The position numbers and the translations under genes were made by a program. The notes beneath the pieces were generated by a model. It was not told where the DNA came from. It worked only from the letters and a program-made list of their open reading frames with translations, and did no database searches. A stretch of DNA of 5,634 bases from Chloroflexi bacterium UBA4736 (GTDB taxonomy: Bacteria > Chloroflexota > Dormibacteria > Dormibacterales > Dormibacteraceae): assembly GCA_002404015.1 (NCBI GenBank), contig DHIW01000065.1, forward strand, positions 1 to 5,634, read 5' to 3'. Below, piece by piece: positions 5,464-5,634 of the stretch. The first letter of the stretch is position 1; each line of letters opens with the position of its first letter.

Positions 5464-5535
5464 AACCTTGAATTGGCAGGTGACGTATTCAAGGTTAATG
5501 GGTATCCTTGAACAAGAGGTATGGCAATTCAAGTT
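5464..5535. promoter_or_regulatory. Operator array: four CTTGAA/TTCAAG half-sites, 40-bp period
   Basis: Half-sites CTTGAA at 5467 and 5507 and TTCAAG at 5488 and 5528 make two inverted repeats with identical 15-bp spacers, offset by exactly 40 bp. In the first pair the match extends to a perfect 10-bp inverted repeat, AACCTTGAAT / ATTCAAGGTT (5464-5473, 5487-5496). Successive half-sites are 21, 19 and 21 bp apart, about two helical turns, so all face one side of the DNA. The intervening bases are not conserved, as expected for protein-binding sites rather than a duplicated segment. The array covers the candidate promoter and the first codons of the Fic-like gene, which suggests repression, possibly by the gene's own product. 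The half-site resembles the HspR HAIR arm (CTTGAGT), but the spacing differs. Confidence 0.6.
5480..5508 (+). promoter_or_regulatory. Possible promoter of the Fic-like gene
   Basis: GTGACG (5480-5485), four of six bases of TTGACA, stands 17 bp before TATCCT (5503-5508), which fits TANNNT. The start of transcription would be near 5515, about 6 nt before the ATG at 5521. The -35 lies in the spacer of the first CTTGAA palindrome and the -10 overlaps the third half-site, so a bound regulator would block it. Confidence 0.4.
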
Positions 5536-5634
5536 ATCCGCCGCTGGGATCCCGCCCCCGGCTCGGGTTTACCCCGCTCGGATCGATCGGGCTGCGACTA
5601 CAAGTCCTATGTTCCAGATCTCCTAGCTGGAAGG
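5521..5634 (+). CDS. N-terminus of a probable Fic-family protein (partial, runs off the window)
   Basis: Thirty-eight codons from ATG 5521 to the right edge stay open. They read like the N-terminal cap (Fic_N type) of Fic proteins, enzymes that typically transfer AMP to a target hydroxyl: RRWDPAPGSG (7-16), then RSDRSGCDYKSYVPDLLAGR (19-38). This follows the family pattern W-x-P, a glycine/arginine turn, then Y-x-x-Y-V-P-x-x-L. The catalytic HPFxxGNGR motif and any inhibitory helix lie beyond the window. ATG 5521 is the only possible start: an in-frame TGA lies at 5509-5511 and no other start codon comes between. The purine run AAGAGG touches the ATG almost directly, so initiation may be near-leaderless. 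The fourth half-site of the operator array falls within codons 3-5. The call rests on a short stretch; another protein with a YVPD motif is possible. Confidence 0.5.
   Translation, partial: MAIQVIRRWDPAPGSGLPRSDRSGCDYKSYVPDLLAGR

Noticed and set aside
4959..5492. A 177-codon minus-strand frame starting at a TTG inside the operator array
   Set aside because: No recognisable motif. The opposite frame carries two EEP motifs at the right spacing, and the supposed start lies in the palindrome array.
5464..5496. Intrinsic terminator formed by the 10-bp inverted repeat
   Set aside because: The 13-nt loop, AT-rich stem and lack of a following T run argue against it; the second copy and its phasing point to protein binding.
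5464..5535. CRISPR or simple tandem repeat as an explanation of the repeated CTTGAA units
   Set aside because: Only two units exist, the conserved parts are 6-7 bp half-sites arranged as inverted repeats, and the bases between are not shared.
5464..5535. HspR HAIR operator
   Set aside because: The arm is CTTGAAT rather than CTTGAGT and the arms are 13 bp apart rather than 7; no chaperone gene is nearby.

Overview
The window is high-GC DNA. Two genes appear to start at or almost at their transcription start behind TANNNT -10 boxes, and one start codon is TTG. This suits a soil-type actinobacterium or another high-GC lineage such as Chloroflexota or Dormibacterota. The lineage is inferred from base composition and signals only; no marker gene is present.

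Layout. Positions 5-355 (minus) hold the broken middle of an IS transposase of the HTH plus integrase-core type. Positions 474-1166 (minus) encode a type II 2-haloacid-dehalogenase-like HAD hydrolase. It is divergent from a three-gene plus-strand run: a mandelate racemase-like enolase-superfamily enzyme (1279-2379), an NAD-dependent beta-hydroxyacid dehydrogenase with an unusual C-terminal extension (2428-3495), and a KynB-like metal-dependent cyclase/hydrolase (3497-4147) that starts 1 nt after the preceding stop codon. A DJ-1/PfpI protein (4256-4942, minus) converges on this run. Positions 5023-5424 (plus) carry what looks like the C-terminal stump of an endonuclease/exonuclease/phosphatase (EEP) protein. 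At the right edge a plus-strand gene begins at 5521 and runs off the window; its 38 visible residues look like the N-terminus of a Fic-family (AMP-transferase-type) protein.

How the genes may work together. The three plus-strand enzymes fit a small catabolic cassette for a hydroxy- or sugar-type carboxylic acid: alpha-proton abstraction with dehydration or epimerisation, NAD-linked oxidoreduction, and hydrolysis of a lactone or amide. The HAD hydrolase is a possible fourth member under a shared divergent control region that contains a TTGCG-AAAC-CGCAA palindrome. The substrate cannot be read from sequence alone.

The least ordinary element is regulatory. Just upstream of and into the Fic-like gene lie four CTTGAA/TTCAAG half-sites spaced 21, 19 and 21 bp apart. 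That is two palindromes repeated at exactly 40 bp, interleaved with a plausible promoter. It looks like an operator array with every half-site on one face of the helix. The two ends of the window (transposase remnant, EEP stump, Fic-like gene) look like accessory DNA, and the centre looks like a metabolic island.
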